From Deltaproteobacteria bacterium (GTDB lineage Bacteria; Myxococcota_A; UBA9160; UBA6930): DNA of 50,095 nucleotides. The notes under the pieces were generated by a model. That model was given only the letters and a program-made list of their open reading frames with translations. It was not told the origin of the DNA and ran no database searches. The stretch's first letter is position 1. Each line of letters begins with the position of its first letter. Shown in pieces: positions 47,668 to 50,095 of the stretch. Position numbers and translations under genes: made by a program. The stretch is taken from positions 1 to 50,095 of the forward strand of contig JAJDAP010000104.1 of the NCBI GenBank assembly GCA_029261795.1. Direction: 5' to 3'.

Positions 47668-48855
47668 TCAGGGCTTCATCACGACGGGCATGGTTTCCCA
47701 GCCCTGGACGAACTCCGTCTGGATGCGGGAGAGCTCGGCCGATTTCACTTCGTAGTCGGGGGCTTGGGAGAGCAGCTTCTCGAGGCATAGCTTGCCTTCC
47801 ATCTTTGCGTAGTGCCGTCCGATGCAGGCGTGGGTGCCGTGCCCGAAGGTCAGGATGCGGGCCGGCCGGCGATGGATGTCGAACTTTCCCGGGTTCTCGA
47901 ACTCGTCCTCGTCGCGGTTGGCCGACGGGTACAGGAACATCACCGAGTGGCCGGCCTCGAGGGTCTTGCCACCGATCTGGTGTTCCTTGGTCACGAGACG
48001 CATCAGGAACTGCGTCGGCATGTCGTAGCGGAGCACCTCGTCGTAGGCACCCGGGATGAGAGAAGGATCGGCTGCGGCCTCGGCGCGTTGATCCTTGTGC
48101 TCCCACAAGCGGTGGGCACTGCTCGCGAAGGTCTTCGGGAAGGTCTCGGCGCCCCCGATCATGAACATCGAAAGGTGGGAGCCGGCCTCTTCGTCGCTGA
48201 ACTTGCGCCCACCGACCTCGGCGCCGCAGGTGATGTCCACCACGCTCTCTTCGTTCGCACCCTGGGCGCGTCGCTTCTGCACCAACTCGGCGAAGTACGC
48301 GGTCAGCTCACCCATGGCGGCGAGGCCGTCCGGTGTCATTCCTTCGCCTTGCTCCGGATCGCGTCGGAAGAAGCGCCAGACGAGATCGTTGCAGAAGTCT
48401 GCGTCTTCGAGCGGGAAGCCATTGGCGAGACACGCCACCTTCACCGAAACGCTGGTTGCGAAATCGTTGTAGAGATCGGCTTCGGGTTTGTCGGCGACGG
48501 CGGCCCAGGCGTCGTCCACGAACTTCTGGATCTCGGGCTGGTGCTTGCGCACGCGTCCCGGCGTAAAGTAGCCCATGATCTTGGCGCGGAATTCCGTGTG
48601 GGTGGGCGGATCCATCAGGTTGATCATCGGCGTCGCCGGCTGCACCTTGGTCAGGAGGTGGGCCGAGGTGGTGCCCGCCGTCGCGGTGTAGTGGTCGTTG
48701 TCCATCGACGCGGCCCAGATGTCCTCGAACCGGGCCAGCGCCCAGGCGCCGAAGCGCTCGATGAAATAGACGGGCTCCTCCGCGCGAAGCCGCCGGTAGA
48801 TGGGCTGCGGGTCCTCGATCACTTCCGGCATGTAGGGGTCGTAGTCGATGGCCAT
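47668..48855 (-). CDS. Cytochrome P450, head of the transporter operon
   Basis: 395 residues, AGGAG upstream of ATG 48855. 'MDPPTHTEFRAKIMGYFTPGRV', I-helix 'GGAETF' (234-239; the usual second Thr is Phe), E273-V-L-R276, heme loop 'FGHGTHACIG' with Cys344. The aromatic replacement after the acid-Thr pair is mildly unusual but keeps Glu-Thr. The protein is 62 bp from the first transporter, so it is likely in the same transcript. Divergent from a TetR gene, its probable regulator. Confidence 0.92.
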   Translation of the reverse strand: MAIDYDPYMPEVIEDPQPIYRRLRAEEPVYFIERFGAWALARFEDIWAASMDNDHYTATAGTTSAHLLTKVQPATPMINLMDPPTHTEFRAKIMGYFTPGRVRKHQPEIQKFVDDAWAAVADKPEADLYNDFATSVSVKVACLANGFPLEDADFCNDLVWRFFRRDPEQGEGMTPDGLAAMGELTAYFAELVQKRRAQGANEESVVDITCGAEVGGRKFSDEEAGSHLSMFMIGGAETFPKTFASSAHRLWEHKDQRAEAAADPSLIPGAYDEVLRYDMPTQFLMRLVTKEHQIGGKTLEAGHSVMFLYPSANRDEDEFENPGKFDIHRRPARILTFGHGTHACIGRHYAKMEGKLCLEKLLSQAPDYEVKSAELSRIQTEFVQGWETMPVVMKP

Positions 48856-49011
48856 CTGTTCTCCTGGGATCGCGCCGGTGCCGCGATAGGCGGCGGATTC
48901 TACAGACCCGGGCTCGTCTGGCGCTCGCTCCAGGTCCGGCTGGATCGGCTGCGGATCGGCGCGAGGCTCGGCGTCGGGTCGGCCCCACGGGGCGGGGTGA
49001 TTGGAATCGAG

Positions 49012-49022
49012 ACGTATAGTAT
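49012..49022. promoter_or_regulatory. ACGTATAGTAT motif in the P450/TetR divergent promoter
   Basis: The 264-bp gap 48856-49119 has no gene. ACGTATAGTAT here differs by one base from ACGTATCGTAT at 7656-7666 in the SDR/racemase promoter. AT-rich word in a GC-rich region next to a TetR gene; likely part of that regulator's operator. Confidence 0.5.
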
Positions 49023-49119
49023 CGTAATCCCCAGCATCGGTAGGCCCGACCCCGGAGACGCGAACCCTCCGATTTTATTCGGGAAACCGACTTCACCCCG
49101 GTTGGTGCGAGAGGGCGAC

Positions 49120-49743
49120 ATGGCCGCAAGCGAGCGCACAGGCAACGGAGGACGCCCCCGCAACGGTGGCTCCGCCAGCGCCGGCCGACCCCGTAGCGAA
49201 GAGGCGCATCAAGCGATCCTGGACGCCACCCTCGTCTTGCTGTCCGAGGTGGGCTTCTCGGCCCTGACCGTCGAGGGCGTGGCCAGCCGTGCGGGCGTCG
49301 GCAAAGCGACCATCTACCGACGCTGGCCCAGCAAGCTCCCGCTCGTGGTCGACGCCTTCGGCCAGTTGCCGGCCTTCGAAGACGCCGACACCGGCAGCCT
49401 CGAAGGCGACTTGAAGGCCATGCTGCGCCAGTACCTCGAGAACTTCCTCGCGACCCCGCTCGCCACCGTCTACCCGAGCCTGGCCGCCGAGCGCGCCCAC
49501 AACCCGGCACTCGGCGAGCTGATGGATCCGCTCCTGAAGGGCCGCCGCCGCCCCCTCGACGCAGCCTTCCGCCGTGCCCAGGCCCGCGGCGAACTCGCCT
49601 CCGGCATCGACATCGAGATGGCCAGCGACCTCATCGTCGGCCCCATCGCCGTCCGCCTCTTCTTCCGCGGCACCACCATCCACCCCGACATGGTCGACGG
49701 CATGGTCGAGCTCGCCCTGCGAGGCGTCCGAGGCGGGAGTTAG
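49120..49743 (+). CDS. TetR-family transcriptional regulator
   Basis: 207 residues from ATG 49120 (GAGAGGG upstream). After a Gly/Arg-rich leader, residues about 24-75 form the DNA-binding domain: 'EEAHQAILDATLVLLSEVGFSALTVEGVASRAGVGKATIYRRWPSKLPLVVDAF', with the TetR 'T-I-Y-R-R-W-x-S-K' turn. The C-terminal domain ('PSLAAERAHNPALGELM', 'FRRAQARGELASGID', 'RLFFRGT') is the TetR_C type found with 'YRRWPSK' regulators. It should repress the divergent P450-transporter operon. The long open frame upstream of 49120 runs through the antisense of the P450 and is rejected. Confidence 0.92.
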   Translation: MAASERTGNGGRPRNGGSASAGRPRSEEAHQAILDATLVLLSEVGFSALTVEGVASRAGVGKATIYRRWPSKLPLVVDAFGQLPAFEDADTGSLEGDLKAMLRQYLENFLATPLATVYPSLAAERAHNPALGELMDPLLKGRRRPLDAAFRRAQARGELASGIDIEMASDLIVGPIAVRLFFRGTTIHPDMVDGMVELALRGVRGGS

Positions 49744-49791
49744 GCGCCAGCGCACCAACCGCTGCTCCGCCCTCTCGATCCAGCCCCAGAC

Positions 49792-49816
49792 GTATGCGTA
49801 TTGCCAATACACATAC
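49792..49816. repeat. 25-bp near-perfect palindrome
   Basis: Left arm GTATGCGTATTG, centre C, right arm CAATACACATAC; 11 of 12 pairs match. It begins with ACGTATGCGTAT at 49790-49801, a variant of the ACGTAT-N-GTAT word found at 7656 and 49012. Strong operator candidate for something downstream of the window, or for autoregulation from the 3' side of the TetR gene. Confidence 0.6.
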
Positions 49817-49819
49817 ACG

Positions 49820-49847
49820 CTGTAGGTCCTATTGATATGACCTACAG
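49820..49847. repeat. Inverted repeat with perfect 9-bp arms
   Basis: CTGTAGGTC, ten AT-rich bases (CTATTGATAT), GACCTACAG. Immediately follows the 25-bp palindrome. No T-run, so probably a protein-binding site or a recombination-type repeat rather than a terminator. Confidence 0.55.
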
Positions 49848-49878
49848 GCGACGAAGAAGAACCCGAACGATTTCAACG

Positions 49879-49899
49879 ACATCCGCCGCGAGCGGATGT
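49879..49899. repeat. Stem-loop with perfect 8-bp arms
   Basis: ACATCCGC, loop CGCGA, GCGGATGT. Stable GC-rich hairpin 31 bp after the preceding inverted repeat. Could be a terminator or part of a structured RNA; no gene can be assigned to it. Confidence 0.5.
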
Positions 49900-50095
49900 T
49901 GGTACTATTGAATCGCACTCCACGCGGGCGATGGGCGCTCGGGGGTTAATAAGTAGTTGAACTAAACCGCTTCGCGGCAGGGCACTTGCGTGCTCTTGAC
50001 TCGGTCCAGCGGGGCACTCTTCCAGCAGCTCGCTCGCTTTCCCCACACTGATCTCCTGTACGCACCGACGCGTACGTCACGCGCCGCCGGGTGCG

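Larger units (their letters stand above)
49744..50095. other. Non-coding end region, inverted-repeat-rich
   Basis: No convincing gene in these 352 bp. The composition changes: AT-rich words such as TTAATAAGTAGTTGAACTAA occur near 49947-49966. It holds three strong inverted repeats (listed separately) and smaller ones such as TAGTT-G-AACTA. A 57-codon minus-strand frame from GTG 50046 has a fair AGGAG site but codon use unlike the neighbours, and was not called. The region could hold a small RNA, a promoter for a gene outside the window, or the edge of a mobile element. Confidence 0.4.

Noticed and set aside
47812..49119. Long upstream extension of the TetR frame
   Set aside because: It runs antisense through the P450 gene; the TetR N-terminus and a ribosome-binding site define ATG 49120 as the start.
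49873..50046. 57-codon minus-strand frame with GTG start and AGGAG site
   Set aside because: Codon use (TTA, CTA, ATA, TCA) differs from every neighbour, and there is no recognisable motif; kept only as a remark in the region description.
1..50095. CRISPR arrays, tRNA/rRNA genes, intact IS elements
   Set aside because: No regularly spaced direct repeats, no tRNA-like cloverleaf or rRNA sequence, and no transposase or integrase frame could be recognised by eye; the 79-bp hairpin is the only mobile-looking item.

Overview
This window is GC-rich bacterial DNA, densely packed with genes, with many 1-4 nt stop/start overlaps and GTG or TTG starts. The gene content suggests a soil or marine member of the broad 'deltaproteobacterial' grouping (Myxococcota or Binatota-like): many P450s, SDRs, CaiB-type CoA enzymes, luciferase-like (LLM) oxidoreductases, amidohydrolases, DUF3604 and an RHS protein. 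That taxonomic placement is inference; no rRNA, tRNA or other phylogenetic marker is present. I saw no CRISPR array and no intact transposase.

Layout. 1-2.5 kb: end of a split-barrel flavin/F420-type protein, a small unknown protein, a GNAT enzyme and an amidohydrolase behind a perfect 21-bp palindrome. 2.6-6.6 kb: a secreted RHS/YD-repeat protein and a small two-helix membrane protein. 6.5-13.2 kb: an SDR divergent from a beta-oxidation-like run (alpha-methylacyl-CoA racemase, a MaoC hydratase pair, acyl-CoA dehydrogenase, CoA-transferase-like protein, two membrane proteins), interrupted by a perfect 79-bp hairpin. 13.3-17.3 kb: a minus-strand operon of an LLM oxidoreductase, a DUF885 protein, an EthD-like protein and an AcpH-like protein. 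17.3-19.3 kb: a GNAT gene, a TetR regulator and a 3-hydroxyisobutyrate-dehydrogenase-like enzyme.

19.4-29.8 kb is the centrepiece: nine consecutive plus-strand genes spaced -4 to +30 nt, encoding SDR, aldehyde dehydrogenase, a CYP51-ferredoxin fusion, a second P450, an LLM oxidoreductase, a small membrane protein, an exported DUF3604 protein, a third P450 and a 3-alpha-hydroxysteroid-dehydrogenase-like SDR. The CYP51-type sterol 14-demethylase carries its own 3Fe-4S ferredoxin at the C-terminus, the architecture known from Methylococcus capsulatus. The operon contains enzymes for a P450 -> alcohol -> aldehyde -> acid oxidation series. The racemase, MaoC pair, acyl-CoA dehydrogenase, acyl-CoA ligase (31.3 kb), crotonase (38.3 kb) and acyl-CoA carboxylase subunit (40.4 kb) could then degrade branched acyl-CoAs such as sterol side chains. 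I infer a sterol or isoprenoid modification and catabolism region; the substrate is not proven by sequence.

29.9-42.6 kb: glutathione peroxidase, three SDRs, CaiC-like ligase, a methyl-accepting signalling protein, ThuA-like protein, an amidohydrolase homologue lacking visible metal ligands, crotonase, a fourth P450, carboxyltransferase and a SnoaL-like protein. 42.6-48.9 kb: a minus-strand operon of a fifth P450, three tandem MFS transporters, a phospholipid-scramblase-family protein and a Dph6-type ATPase, divergent from a TetR gene. An ACGTAT-N-GTAT motif occurs both in this divergent promoter and in the 7.65-kb divergent promoter, suggesting a shared regulator. The last 350 bp are non-coding as far as I can tell and rich in inverted repeats.
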